DNA of 64,000 bases from Dirofilaria immitis (taxonomy: Eukaryota > Nematoda > Chromadorea > Rhabditida > Onchocercidae), in the NCBI GenBank assembly GCA_024305405.1, contig JAKNDB010000109.1:3224001-3288000 (forward strand), read 5' to 3'. The translations under genes were made by a program, and so were the position numbers. The notes below the pieces were generated by a model. It saw nothing but the letters and a program-made list of their open reading frames with translations. It did no database searches and had not been told where the DNA came from. Shown one piece after another: positions 1 through 23,700 of this stretch (the stretch's first letter is position 1; each line of letters starts with the position of its first letter).

Positions 1-1218
1 TCAGAGTTCGTTTATTTATTTGTATGCACCGGTGGATATAATTATGCTTAGTAATAAATGCGTACATTTGATAATTTTTTTGACGCGACATTCCTTTGTT
101 TTTCATACTTTCAATTTTTGTCTAGAAATTTCAAATTTCAATTTCTCTAGATCTTATATGAAACGATAGATATTCTTATTGCGCCATTCGCTTTTTTGCA
201 ATTTTTGGTATCTGTTTGTCATTGTTTTTGGCATATTTGTGTTTTATTTGCCTTTGATCATCACATTTTTTGCTTGTTTCTGACTTTAATTGACTAAAAT
301 ATATAGAACATTTACTGCAGTCATTTCATGTCCTAAATTTATCCATTTTTTATGCGTCTATTTTATGCTGAGGCACGTGTCCGTCGTGGTGATGAAAGAA
401 AACACTGCTATATTTTTATGACATTGTATCTTTTTAATAAATTTATCTCTCCTTATATTGTTATTCTTCAGCAGCTTTCTGATTACCTAATCACTGCTCT
501 ATAGATTTAGAATAAAATTTCATCCAACAATGCGAGGATTTATAAGAAAGAACTACCGAAACTTCAACATGAGATCCATCAGAAAATATTTTCCGTTGAA
601 ACTATTCGAAATAAATCTTTTCTGCAATCATTAACCAAATAAAGCATGATCATTATATCTCTAAAGTTATTACTTCTGTAGATTGCGGTTCTAGATCGTA
701 AAAGTGATCAATGAATACGGATGTGAGTGATGCTACCCTGATTTATAGATGGACAATATGGTTTGGTCACTTGTTTGAGATTTTGAAACAAGGCTGAAGT
801 TGTATATATGTATTTGAATGGAATTTTGAATTAATTTCATGAATTCCTTCAGTCTTTTATATGCATTAGTATTTCTCCGTTTGTATTGGTTTTCATTTTT
901 ATTTTTACACTTTCTAATCATTGGATAGCAACAAATGGGAATGGGAATTCTTATTTTCTAGTGAAATTAACTGTAAGAGAAATAGTTTTCTTGAGAGTAT
1001 TATTTAATGAGCATTCATTAGAGGTGAAGATAAGATACTATGGGCAACAGTTCATCCATGCAGCAACGCCACAATTACTCAATGTAATATCTCGGCACCT
1101 TGTTGATGTAGAAACTGTGATAGTAGTAGGGCATACCAACTACCAAATCAATTTGTTGCCAAATTGACCTTTGTTCCTTTTTCCTTTCAGCAAGTGTCAT
1201 TTCATTGTTGTAATCTAC
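1..1218. other. Upstream flank, no supported gene
   Basis: AT-rich sequence outside the inverted repeat. The only notable thing is an open frame on the plus strand at about 930-1167 that reads fairly protein-like (for example ATPQLLNVISRHLVDVETV) and ends in TGA at 1165. It has no recognised domain and no convincing start. It could be a final exon of an unseen gene or chance. Confidence 0.3.
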
Positions 1219-4466
<3,248 letters not shown>

Positions 4467-6278
4467 AATCAGAAATCATCGCTCTGTGTAGATTTTTAAA
4501 GCACGTATCTTGGGGTCTCTTTCGAATTTCTTTCTTTGAGCTCTGAAGCGCGAAAGAGAACTGCGTGTTCACTGAATATTTAAATACAACCAGAAATTAA
4601 GTGAATCAATATTTTGAATATGGACATTTCCTATCTGCTTAACTTTGCAAGCTTTTGAGAGGAACTTTGCTCACTGGCTTATGTCATTAAAGTGTTATTC
4701 GTGAAATTACGCGGGTTTTTCTTTGCCTAACAAATTATCGATACGAGACATATCAAAGACATACAAGGAGTGAATCGGATGGGACGTGTCGAATTGTGTG
4801 ATTAGAATTAGAATATATACACTAAAAATTACTAATGTGTTATCATTATAAGCAAAAGATATGCAAAATTTCGGGCAGAAGTATGGGGATTTAATAATAC
4901 GGTATATATGGATAATAACAGTAAAGTACATTTTTTCATTCTGCTTAAAGGAAAGATGAAGCAAACTTGCAACACTCGATTGTGATTATTATTGATATAT
5001 ATATGGATCGGTAAAACAAGCAAAAAAATTTGATATCGGTCTGTGCAAGTATATCTTGCAAATCATTCGATTAAGTGCTGTCGGTAATTCGAACCGCATA
5101 TTTTCCTCGAAGATGATTCGGAAAGAGTAAAATTGTTCCGGATGGGAAACAGCTTAATTTTTTCTTATTTCTAAGAAACATTCATTTATCGAGTGCTTGA
5201 AAATTTCTATCTTTTCAAAAGCAAAACAAAGGTGTTCTACACAGTAGAAAAGCAAAATATTGATAATAAAAGTTAGACGGAAGACTTAGCAAACCGTTGC
5301 AAGCAAGGTCATTTTCATTTCCGCTCTCCGATACAATATTATCACTCCGAGCTTTGGAATTAACATTATTTTGTTGACTCATTGGAATTGTTTGCACTGT
5401 GAAGTAAGTATTCTGGAACATATCAGTCTGATTCACAAACCGGCTTTATAGTAAATTTCCATTGATTGAATTTGTCCTCCGAACAATATAAATATCTAAG
5501 ACCTCATAAAAAGTTTGGTTCACTACTACTACTACTCACGTGTCGAAAACATTTTGCGGAGTGCAAAAAACTGTATTATTAATTTTTAAGTCAAACGAGC
5601 AATTCTTAATGTTTCATAAATTCATATCCAGTAGGGAAAACCAATTAACCATTGAATTCTGTTGCTCATCAATCAGATACTCATACGCTGAGAATTAAAG
5701 TACGAGGTGGATTAAAACAAATAATTGGTAAGCTACCGGCATTTTCCGACCATGTTTAGTATGCAATTATGAAACTACAAGAGCAAAACTTGCACTGAAT
5801 ATCAGTACCGTTCTGTTGTTTCTAGAACTGATGTTTATTATTAAAATGTCGAAATTTGAAGCATATGGATCATATTACTTTTTGCATAATCCGTGCATTA
5901 TTCTCGCGTTTCATATCTTTGGCGTTTCGATTCTCTGACATACCATTTAGCCAAACTTTCAATGCATTTTAATTAAAATCTCAAGCATGGAAATCTAAAA
6001 TAAAATAAGATTTTTACTTGCATCGAGTAAATACATATAATAAATAATTTAATAAATTATTTCAGAATTTAAAAACTGATAAGACGTAGCAAGAATAAGC
6101 TTTGTCACCAGTTACAACAATGTGAAGCAGATTAGTTATAAAGATGTACGTGTCATGATAATGGAAGAAATTATGACGTAGCTAACTAACAGCACTCGAC
6201 TTGATATGGATGAATATTAGCAGAGCATTTTATTTCTAGTACAAATTCAAAAAAAAATTATTTGTAGAAATCTTACTT
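4467..6278. other. Spacer between the inverted arms
   Basis: Unique AT-rich sequence of about 1.8 kb between the two arms. Short open frames exist on both strands but none has a recognisable domain, splice context or start. The spacer does not look like a transposase or reverse transcriptase. No gene is supported. Confidence 0.6.
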
Positions 6279-12120
<5,842 letters not shown>

Positions 12121-15100
12121 TCTTGCAAATAAAAATAAGTGAGAAATTATCTTTACAAGCATTAAACTGCTGTCTAGTTCAACCCAATTCAGCTGTTCTC
12201 TTCAACTAAAAATTCATCGGATTCGCCAAAATTTTTAGATTTTAATCCGGCAATCAACAAATGTTATGTATACGACTAAAAAGGAGCACGATAATTATAT
12301 AAAAACACATTGAACTGATTGGTGTCCAACCCGATAATTATGACTGACAGATAGATATTCAAAACATGCTCAAGATGCTCACTTCAAAACTTTCAAAATT
12401 GACAATTGAAACAATGCACAGCTTAACCACAGACTTCAAAAAACTTATTTTAGCATAATCAAAAGGCAAAATCAATAAATATAATACTGAAGCTAAGAGA
12501 TTCTGTAACTATTCAAAAATTTAGCTTTAATAACTATGCTCTAACGACATATACTCATATCTTGCCGAATACCTTCTGATGAAGCGCAGATGAGAACAAG
12601 AATCAAAAGTTTCACTATTCTAGTAATGCCATATATGGATTAAAATGTACGTTATTTATTTAAAGCCTGATATCTTTAAACAATTATTTATTAACTATAA
12701 CTATCAGATTCTGATTCCCATTTTGACATGAAAATGTCACAAAAAAAAGAATTAAAATCTACTCGAAAACTATTACAATTATTTTCACTAAGAACCCCAC
12801 AAAATTACTTTCAGAGGACAGTATATCAATAAAAGGAGCTACAATACATGTTCACTATCAGTTTTTCCTAATAACAAGCTTTCATCATGATTTCTAGTCT
12901 CTGTACAAACTTAAAATGCCATAAACGTTAGATTTAACTTTATTGGCTTTAAATAAGCAATTTATCATGCAATCAAGTCGGATTTTTTTGGTAAATATTA
13001 CTAATCTGGAAATTTGTCATTCCAATATCTTGAATGCTAATCAACGTCTAAGCCAGATGAACAATATTTCTATAAACTTCAAATTAAAATTCTCGGACAA
13101 AAGAAAAAAAACTGGCGTAAGCTAGAAGCGGCATGCGAAAGCATGGAATTTCAAATAAGCAAAGACTTAAGAGAGACAGGGCAGAAATCGTATGTAGGCA
13201 ATCATAATCACTGAATAACTGAATGGACCAAAAATTGTAAAGATTGAGTTTAGATTTAATCCAAAAATTGCTCGGGTATTGAAGGCATATGAATCGAAGC
13301 GTATCCTGAGTATTGATCTGGATATTACCGGTGTAACATACTATTTTACAGTATGATCCTAAGTAGATATTCCAAAATAGTAGAAAGATAGACATCCCAT
13401 ATACATATACTTCACGCAAGCAACACTCAAATATCAACATAAGTGTCGTCCTCATTCACGCACACAGTACATGTCAGAATACGGGCATAACAATATGACG
13501 GAAATGCAGACTCATAATATGACAGTTATAAACAGGCTACAGGAAACTAGAGGATGAGTAATTGACAAGCAAAGTAACGTGGAAAATCAACACCTACTAA
13601 CTTATGATGCTAACTGAAATCACGGAATAAAAATGATCGATTTTGAGCAGTGAGATGTATATAGAACCACATGCCGACATACAGTTTGTATGGAAATCTA
13701 CTAACAAGCAGTCGTTCAAGATAAAGAAAAATAATTCGTATGATTCGAAATATGAAACCATTTTAAACTGACTCGATGATATGGCAACATTATCAACTTG
13801 TCTGCCTAACAAATATAATTGTATGTTAATGCGCCACATAAGTAATATAGTGTTGTGAGGTGAAAATGCGACAAATTGACGAAATAGGCATATTTACTCA
13901 TGAATTAAATTTCGATAGATATATAATGAGCTGGAGAAGGCGGCAAAATACATTCATTTAAAATTGAAAAAATAAAAATAAGAGATCTGGGAAGAAAAGA
14001 ACACGTCGGAGATTGCTTTGAGGGGTACTATTCTAGCACTTTCCTATAAATGACAGGAGCACAGTCTACTTATGCGCGCTTTTCTCGATGATACAGTGGG
14101 GAAAAGAATGAAGGAAACACAGAGAAATATGAGTACAAACAGAAGGTTTGAGTGCGGAATGCTGCGTGACAAGTGATAACATAACGTAAAGGAGATCTCC
14201 AGGAAAACTTAATATAAGTGGCAGAGTAATCAGAGGTAGAGTTTAGTAAGAGGCAACTCGCGTGGCCTCATGATTAACATGCAGTCGAGAAACAATGGTA
14301 GAACGATTGTGTGGGCGAGGTTGAGAAGAAGGCAGGAGGCTGCGAGTGCATTGTTGTGTGCAAACCGATGACATGTGCGAAGGGATAGATGGATAGACGG
14401 ACAGAGTGAATAAAGGTGACAGCAACAAGAACTCGATATAAGACGAGAGTGTCTGAGAAGACAAGGAAGGCAAAGTGTACTCCCTCTTTTGTCCAAGGAA
14501 AAGCTGTAATTCCTCTCATTCAAGCGTTGATGTTGTTCGTGGAGGAGTGCACAAAAGCGAAAAGACAGACAAGTAGACACGTCACCCGCTATCATTAGAA
14601 AGCAGTCCCCACGCACGCGCGCACGCACACGCAGACGTGCGCGCACATCACATGTACCCACATGCACGCAAACAAGATGAAACACACGTACATGCCCATA
14701 CGCAAACTTACGCTCACACATACACATAAGTATCAAGTGTTCGACACGCCTGAGTCATTAGCCGTGCCTTGTATTTGGCTTGCGACAGTGATACGTGGTA
14801 TCCCAGATCTGCCGACACGGCATTATCTGTCTTCAGTTGAATGTTGAATAACAGGCCTGAATTACTGACAGAATGGAGTTCCAACGCATAATGTATTACA
14901 TAAAGTAACTTCGGGAAGTTAAAACGTTCTCGTGGCAAAGAGCATTGTGATGCGCGTGGGCAGTGGGTGAGTAGATGAGTATGTGGGTGTCGGAGAGGGG
15001 CTTGTACGAGGTTACAATATATTGGCTGAAGTTGAAAAGAAAGAGAGACCACAGATCATTGTCTAACTTCTAAGTCATCAACAGTGATGCTGATGGTCAT

Positions 15101-18100
15101 GGATGATTGAGGTAACACGTGAAGAATGTTGTCCCGTTTTGCCATGAGCAGGAGTTGATTTCGTGCTGTCGACCCAGGTGAATTCTAGTCCCAAAATAAA
15201 AAAAGGAAAGAAGTAGACGGTATATTCGAAATTAATTGAATGTTAATTTGATCAGTTAAATCTAAAATTAATCAAGTATACCGTGAAGGCTTCTACTTGT
15301 AAATAGCAAGTTTGTTTCAAAATGAACTTTAGGAGTAGGAGAAACTACGAATTTGCGCCAATCAATGATATGTTAGGAAAGTTGCTGTATTTGTAATGAC
15401 ACCACATAAGTAATTAATTTTAGATCACTCAGATTATCAATATGTTAATATATACCAAACAGAATATGCAAAATTGGCGTGGAATAAAATTGCGTAGAAA
15501 CCTGTATCTGAAATATGTATTTTTCGCGTAATTAAGGTCATGTCAAATAAAAATTTGCACGATAAAACCATATCAACAATTTGGAACGAGATTTTCTGAA
15601 ATTACTTTAAATCAAGACAGTTCAGTACTTTGAGAGTATCGTACCACAAGAAATTGTAGTTAAAAGCATTTTAATGAGCTGTTATATCTTGGATATTCTT
15701 GATAATATGGATATCAATGGCTTCTTTTCTATTTATGCTTCTAATAGCGTCGGGCTTGATTTCACTTTTTTTCATACATTTTCCCAACTTCGCTTTCTCA
15801 ACGATCTTTCCGAAAGATTTCTCTCATTTATGCATGATTTCATTCGTTTTCAAATTCTATTTTGTTTGTTCATTGAAATATTATATTAGTTTATTGTAGG
15901 AGTGCAAAGTTAAAGTTAAAGTTTCCAAATGGATCCAAGAATATCAGCAATAACATGGAGGCGATGAATTACAGATGAACATGATTTATCCAGACTTTCT
16001 CCCGCATATTATGTTTATTGACTGAGTTCCAATTACTTACAAGATTTTTTCTTTCATAATGAAATGTTTTTAATGTAATTTTGTGGTCCTATTCCCAGCG
16101 AAGTTATTCCCATGATTCAGAATTCCAGGGTATGCTAAAAACATGAATTCACGTAACAAATCAATGAAAAAATTCTAAGCAAATTAACGATTGACTCGTT
16201 CATTTATCCATCACTTCTGTGATGTTGCGAATACATATAACATGAATGGTATTTAATATGCATGGACAACATAAACACACAAAAACAAAACATTCATTCA
16301 GAGGCCTTTACGAAAGATATTACGATAATATAACGAAGAATGAAACAGCAAGTTTCATTTTACAGTGTAATAAGCTGCACTATTTTTTTTTGCGTGTGCA
16401 ACAGCGCAAGATAAGTTTAAGGAAAATCTAAATGAAGTAAATCAAAATTCGTCATTTACAAAATGTTATCTTACTTGCTAATTTATCCAAATAAGGAAGG
16501 AAAAGATCGTATTTGTTTGTTTCCAGAAGAAATTTGCAAGTAAAAACGCTAAAGTAGTGCTACTAGAAATTTTGCTTCTAATCGGTGTAGCAAACGGTTT
16601 GACCCATAATTAAAAACAAAAAAAAAATTAGTTCAGTGAGAGTATTCAAAAAATTGAAATTCCATAGGCAATATTGAAACTACAAAAGGTATTGTTAAAA
16701 AAGTGAATGGAATATTAAAACAAACCGTTAAAATTGCATTTTCCCAGCATTCTTATCGATTTGTTGAAGTGTAACCATACTGCTCATACATACATTCAAT
16801 TCAGAGAAATTTTTTCGAATAATTAAATTATCATATCTGTCCAGTAGTATATACTCATAGGTCTATAACCAAAAAGTCTAGCTTCGTTATTTCATTGCAA
16901 TTCAAGCCTTAACAGGATGCAAATGTGGTTCTGAAATAGAGGTACTTCGATTAAAAGATCTGATTTTATTATTGCTTTGTATTAGTCTATAATTTATGCA
17001 GAAGTGGAATTTCCAAAAAGTTTTAATAGCAGAACAGATTCGGAAGATCCATTGTAAAATTTGAATTTAACGTAGTGCAGTCAAAGTTAATTGATTCGAA
17101 TAATCAGAACAGCAGATCTATTTCAAATATTATCGCTCGATTCGTAATCTATATCATGTGGTTCGTTTTATATCTAGTGCAATAAATACCTCATAAAAAT
17201 TGTTAAGATCGAGTCATATGAAGTAATGATTAATTTTTATTACATTTTTCTTGATTAGTGCTTTGAAACCACTTCTTTTACTGGAAAAACCAAACAAACT
17301 GGTAAGAATTATGGAAATAAAACTAAAATTTTGTCTTTTATTCCATCAAAAATTATTCAGAACATGGGCTGGAGTAAAGCTATTTCCTCTTTTGTCAATT
17401 TGAATAAGGGATATGTAAATATCGTAGATCACAATTGATGCACATGTAATTTTTTTCGGTCATAATTTTATATGAATAATTTTTATAGCCAGAATTACTG
17501 TTTTATCGATATTAGAAAAGCTTTTTATAATTTCACCTTTTATGAACTTTCATGCAATGCTACCGGTGTTATATTACTATAAGTGAAGGGTGCATATGAC
17601 GAAATCGTGTGAATTACATAATTTTTGTTCAAATTTTAATTATTATATTTTTCAATGATTTATATTTGGTATTGGTCTCCGTATCCGTTGTTTTATTTAA
17701 AAACTAGGGAGACCAAATCTAGAATTTCATTTTTGGGTTCTTATGCTGAATTTTGGTCCGTTGCATAATTTTCGCTTAGTGATGCTAAAAAGAATCACAT
17801 TTTCTTGCTTTTGAAGTAAGGTTGTACTAAAGGAACACAATGTGAAACTTTACTTGGAGTGAGGTTTCCATTGATTTGTTATTTCTTTGGATATTTTTTT
17901 GAATCTACGCTAATATATTGAACTAGACGACATATTTTACTAGCATTGTTCACATAAGTAATTAGTGAACAGTTAGGCAGCTTCACAGTATTATTATAGC
18001 TGTCTAGCGAAATGCAGCCAACAATGTTAATGTCATCACAGTATATATATAGCAATACTAAGGTATCGTTGAGATATCCGATGATATAAATAGTTCAACG

Positions 18101-20510
18101 CTTATGGAGCAGTCCAAATCATAGTGAATTAATGAATATCTGGATGATTATTCGTTTGAGATAGTTCATCGACCGACATCGTAATGTTAATATCGGAGCA
18201 CAATGAATGTTATCGGATGCTCAAGTTCTGTTAATAATATATGGATTTAAATAATTGAAAGAGTTTCCCCACGGAAAGTGAGTGGTCAATTTATTTGTTT
18301 GCTCGTAGTCCCACTGACCAAATTAAAACTCCGAGTGTCATGTCGATTCTCAATAATTTGATGCTCACAGCAGCATATAGTAATATCATTCTCTTCATAT
18401 TTTTCAGTCTCCATTTCGACCTTAAAAACTAAACGTATAATAAACAGCAATGATTTTTCCCACGTACAATAGCAATGATATCAATTTGAATATTCAGAAA
18501 ACAAGCAGAGTCAAAATTTTTTTGAACCTGTGATGGTTCGGAAAATTAAAATTTTTCCCCAGTCAATGATATGGGAAGTTTTGGAAGCGAAGAAATTTTT
18601 TGTTTTTATTTATAAGTAAATCCGTGATAAGATCTGCCGTTTCATCTGTCTTTTTCGCTTTTTCAAACTTCATTTCTCTGTTGATGAGTTATTGATTTCT
18701 CAATCTCCCGATTTGGCGGAAATATTATTTCCACTGAGTAACCGTATTGTCGAATCAGTTGGATTTTGTTTTAATTCTAGTTCTTTTTCAAATGTTTCAA
18801 ATGGTGTAGTGTTGTTAGAATTTTACGGAGATAAATGATATTCTAAACATGGAATATCATTTGTCTTACTCTATCATTTTCCTCCAATGATCATAATTTT
18901 TCTGTCTTCAAATTCAGTGGGTATATAATATTCATGTGTGTATTGTATGATGCTTTGTTCTCGAGCAGGAAGATCATTCGTTAATGTAAATGACGAAGTA
19001 TTTCTCAAATGAAACATAAAACTGAATTATTTCGACAATACATTGTCGCTTAATTGATGTCAAACAAATATAAATGCATGTTACCTCAACACTGTCTTTT
19101 CGAGAAACAATCGAAACATTTTAAAAACTTAGGAAGCAAACATGCCTACTTCACAAATCAGAGGATAAACCCCTTCTTCTAATTTTGTCTGTGTCAGCAA
19201 TTGTACTAATCGCAAAATGAGAAACCTGATAATCCCAGTATACCGATCAGCAAAACGAGAGAATGTCCCGTTGGCTTTTCCTAATCGTGAGGTACAATTG
19301 TTCGACAAAATTTGACTGGAGGCATTTAAAACTATCTAATTCTAAAATTTTTGTTCTCTACCGCAAAAATTGTTCTTAGAAGAAATATCTAATGCAAAAA
19401 GCATTTAGGAAATGACAAAAGTGTAGGAAAAAAGACTAGACGTGAATTTTTGTTTCAGTGCAGATAAAATTTTTGCATTAAATTTTTAATAACTAAGAAA
19501 ACAAGCTGCTTGAAGAAAGAAACCAGCTCAAAATATCACACAAAATATAAAATTGGAAATTTGAATGTAAATTTGAAACTCCAAATTTTCTAATGAGGTA
19601 CAGTGTACTTAATGAAAACTACAGACTATGTCAGATAAGCAGAGATTTACGAATTTTTGCTAACTTTATTTGCAGATCTGCATGCAGATATCTGTGCTCA
19701 TATTAAATGTGGTTAACGTGGTAATATAGCCATTTTAAATCAAAAAGAAAGGAAAAAAAAGCGAAAAACAAAATATACGAGAAACCACGTTGCCAAATAT
19801 TGCGGTAACTTAGACAATACTTTTAAAATTTGACAATTCCTGGACTGAAACGGTTATAAGTGTAAAAAAGAATTATTCAAAAATTAAGAATAAAATTTAC
19901 TCTTTGCCAATTACGTAAACACATATCACAATTTATGAATACCATGCGGCACCGTGCATTTTTATTGTTTAGCTTAATCGTTAAATTAGATAATCAAAAT
20001 CTGACTTTCATTTTGCAAAAATTCTTGCTTCCAAAACTTTTTCGTATCTTTTTGTACTCATTTCCAGAGTGATGTTTGAAAAGATATTTTGGTTTACCCA
20101 AATCAATTCATCTCATCAAAGTATAATATTATTGCTCGTCTGCAAGAAGTAACGTAAAAATTATGATTGCTCATGAACAGTAAAGAAAGATGAACGGCAA
20201 CAACGATCAATATTACTGATTACCAACTGTTAAGAGAAAAGAATGCTAAACTGTGAAGTAATTCAAACATTTTTGTTCGATAAATGTTTACTCCACCGGT
20301 CATGAAAATGATACATCATCGCCTTGCTTAGAGCGATATTCGCATTATCAGATTGCACCAGTTTTGTTTTGTTTTTGTACTCATTTAATCGCTCACAAAA
20401 ATGATTTAAAGATCTCAAAATAGTTGGAGTATTCTACGATTTTAGTGAATCTATCTAGTTTATGAGTGATCATAGCCATTAATATCAGTTATTTCATACA
20501 ATCATTTCAG
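12121..20510. other. Long non-coding stretch
   Basis: About 8.4 kb without a supported gene; part may be the 5' region of the EGR gene. Base composition is mostly AT-rich but rises in GC between about 14.0 and 15.2 kb. Open frames in that GC-richer part (for example 14230-14736 minus) are rich in Cys, Arg and His, overlap in several frames and show no domain, so I do not call them. A short hairpin sits at 18833-18862. Confidence 0.5.
14611..14732. repeat. CA/CG alternating purine-pyrimidine tract
   Basis: Degenerate simple repeat of ACGC, GCAC and CACA units, unusually GC-rich for this window. Long alternating purine-pyrimidine runs of this kind can adopt Z-DNA. No coding potential is claimed. 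Confidence 0.7.
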
Positions 20511-20714
20511 CCCGATGTAGTGGCATTTTATGATAAATATCGTGATGCACCAATTCATATTTTAGTTGTACCAAAATATCAATATGTTTCGTATGATGAC
20601 TTCATCTTAAAAGCTTCTGCAAAGATAGTAGGCTTCTTTAAAGCTGTAAGAGAAATAACATACAAATATAATTTAGAAGGAACAGGCTATGGGTTATTTC
20701 AACATACTGAATAA
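20511..20714 (+). pseudogene. HIT-family fragment, probable Wolbachia-derived insertion
   Basis: A 67-codon open stretch ending in TAA reads as the middle of a histidine-triad (HIT) nucleotide-hydrolase domain. VAFYDKYRDAPIHILVVPK matches the family's central strand region, followed by YVSYDDFILKASAK and a helix ending in YNLEGTGYG. The wording is closer to Rickettsiales/Wolbachia HIT proteins than to animal HINT proteins; this is from memory of the family and needs a search. The N-terminal third and the C-terminal catalytic HxHxH motif are missing, so it cannot be a working enzyme. It starts directly after a CAG, so it could also be caught up in a spliced transcript. Nuclear copies of Wolbachia DNA are common in filarial genomes. 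Confidence 0.6.
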
Positions 20715-23700
20715 TTATTATTTCAGAATATATGCACATACGAGAGTGATATAATATGCGCTGAATGCATGAATTTATAATTGTCACAGAATGTCATTTG
20801 GAAGTTTCTGAATGGCGAAAGTGATGAATAAATAAATCTTCCAGCGTTAAAACTGTGTCATAAACGAGGAAAATTGAAGTGAGCAAAGGCATCGAAATTA
20901 TTCAAAATTCGTATTACCTCGCTGCAGCGACCATCGATTCTCTAAATGCATCTTCTGTACGTTTTCCATTTATGCTCATATCTTCTCCTTCACGATATTT
21001 CATCAGTGTGATAACTCAATACAAGTAGATTGATATTGGAGGAGGATAAAAGTTAATATTGGAGTAATGATCATCTTAGTGATGCTGATGATATTGACGA
21101 TTATTGTCATAAAATTGCCATCATTATTTGCGTCTTCAATAGTCTTTTTAACCTTTCAATAGAAAAATTTGGAAATTTTACAATGTTAAAATTTAGTATT
21201 TAAAGTTAATGCCATATTGCAACTTGAGAAATGACATCTAAGATGATCCAAATTAACATTGAAAGATGAGACAGTAATTGCACGAATAAAAAGAACAAAT
21301 GTTATTTCATACAATTTACTAGCTATTGACAGAAGAAGAAAACGCCGCAAACAACTTTCTACTGGTAAATCTTCGGATTAGGTTTATTAGTCACTACAAT
21401 ATTTGTTTGTAATGTGCTATTTCTATTCATTATTTTTTTCTTTCACTATTTTTCATCGTCAGTGATCTAGCTGGAAAATACTTATCTGCAAAATCCAATC
21501 ATCGATATCTACGGATTGCTTCTGCGACGTCCGCCTGAATGTAAACTTCGTTCTCCATGCATTTATTAAAATAGTACATTGGGAATATGTTTGTGTATCT
21601 GTTATGATATCCCTTATATTGTAAGCTACTCATGATCTTTTTGTGCCACTTTGTACGCATTTGTAAAACTATTATTTTTCTTTGGTAATACATTATAAAT
21701 TATAAGCAGTAAATTGATAAATATTTTTCAATTCTCGTTAGTGAACCATTCAATCTTAACTTTGTTGCATAACTAATTAGTTTCATAATTTCACTTTTTA
21801 TCTTTGAGGATTTAATTTAAATTGATATTTAATTTCTCCTAATTTATAATTTAAATCGAAGTAATTAATTGTGAGAAATCGTTTGTTTTGGTAAAATATG
21901 TTTTTGTATTTATTAGGAAAACTATGACTTAAATTTCAAACCTATTAAACTTCACTTGAGAATATTTGGTCTCTTATAAATTAAATTTATTCGAAATCAT
22001 AAAATTTTCAAGCATTGGTTCTATAGAAGCTTTCATCCAATAAAAATTTAACCAATTTTGATAAAAATTTTGGAATGACTGAACTTGTAGTGAAACAAAG
22101 ACACTGAAGGCATTACAGCAAGTGAATATTGTGAATGTAATAGCGATGGGGCAGCGTTTTATGTATTACAGTTTGGTAAGTTTTAATGAACTCATCGTCA
22201 GCATACAGAATCGTATGGAATGAGAAGAAATAGAAATAAGTTAGAAGAATAGAATAAATTATAAAATGATTTTAAATAATTGTTTTAAGCAAATTAAATT
22301 CCATCATATTCGCTATCAATAGATATAATATTCAGTTTTATACATTTGTTTACTTTTTCAAAATTATTTTTACAATGATAATTCGTGTAGATTCTAACTT
22401 TCTGTTTTCTGTTATGCAATTTCTTGTTATTCTAACAGTCAAATGTGGGAAGGTTGAATGAATTAAAATCTCGGTTAAATTCTCAATTTCAAAATTGTAA
22501 TTCACTCTTTGCAACACCACAATCGGGTGGAAATAAAATAACAATATAGCCAAAGGAGTGTCCACATCTTTTCTATTGTATCTCTATAGATCATTGCAAT
22601 GTTACGGTGAATGTAGCAGTATGCTGAAATGTTGCACAGCAACAGATTTGGTCGAGAATATATTGTTCTATTTAGTGCACAGTTATTTGTGAATTCATTT
22701 TCAATTCATTTCTTTCAAAAAATAGTCAATGTTCATTTCAGAATAAATTATGAAAATTACGAATACAAATTATAAAAGTAATGAAAATAATATTTAAGTC
22801 TCGTAATTTACTTTTTGAAATAGGATTTAATTTGTACAGCACTTCCTATGCAAATGATTAAAAATAATGTAATATTTCTAGAAAACATGTCATGAAAATT
22901 GCACATCATGAAAAAAAATTTTATTCTGAGAGTAGTATTAATGTCTTATTGTAGCTTCATATAAGAAGCAATTATCTCCAAGGTGAATGCTGAAATTTAA
23001 ATATCAATTATCTGATGTTATTAATTTCAGTCAAAGTTATGGATAACAAACAAACATCAGGTTTCTTTTACCAGCTTAACAATTTACTTCGTTCAGTCGA
23101 AATTACCATATTTTAAATGTTTAATTTCTTATAATTCTCAAAATTTTCTGCAACGTACTTGGTAGAAGAGCATTAGCTAATAAAGGAACTTGATATTTGC
23201 TGTCAAGAGAAGCCAATGACTTTTCAGATAGGCGATCGGTGAATCAATTTAAGTTTAGTGAAAAAACTATTAACAATACGATTTATTAACGATTATTCAC
23301 AGTATATAAATCAACGCTTATTTTTAACGGAATTTGTCTAATCAGTAATTTAGACAGAAAAAAATGATAATTAATGACTAATTCCGTCTTATTTTAACAA
23401 TACTGAAAAAAAAAAAAAACGAAAGTATGAAAGACAAAAGAAGTCTGTTTAGGGTGTTTTAATCGAATAGGAAAATGCCCATCAAAAAATTACATTAAGA
23501 ATCAGAACTGCATGATAGAATGCAATTGAAAAATGCTGTGATAATGCCTTGTGTTCGTGTTTGTACGCTACCTGATAAAACAACAGGTATCTGCGTCACT
23601 TTTAACTTTGTAGAAATAACAAAATATAAAAAGCGTTTTATGCGACTTCAGAGCAAGAAAATGAAGAATTTCTTTTAATAGATTTCTGGTTATTTAAATT

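Noticed and set aside
5060..5110. GGTTCGAATTACC, like a tRNA B box, on the minus strand
   Set aside because: No A box or cloverleaf pairing could be found at the proper distance.
14230..14736. A 168-codon open frame on the minus strand, the longest in the window
   Set aside because: It overlaps the CA/CG repeat tract and other long frames in the same GC-rich island, is full of Cys/Arg/His from repeat sequence and has no domain or splice context.
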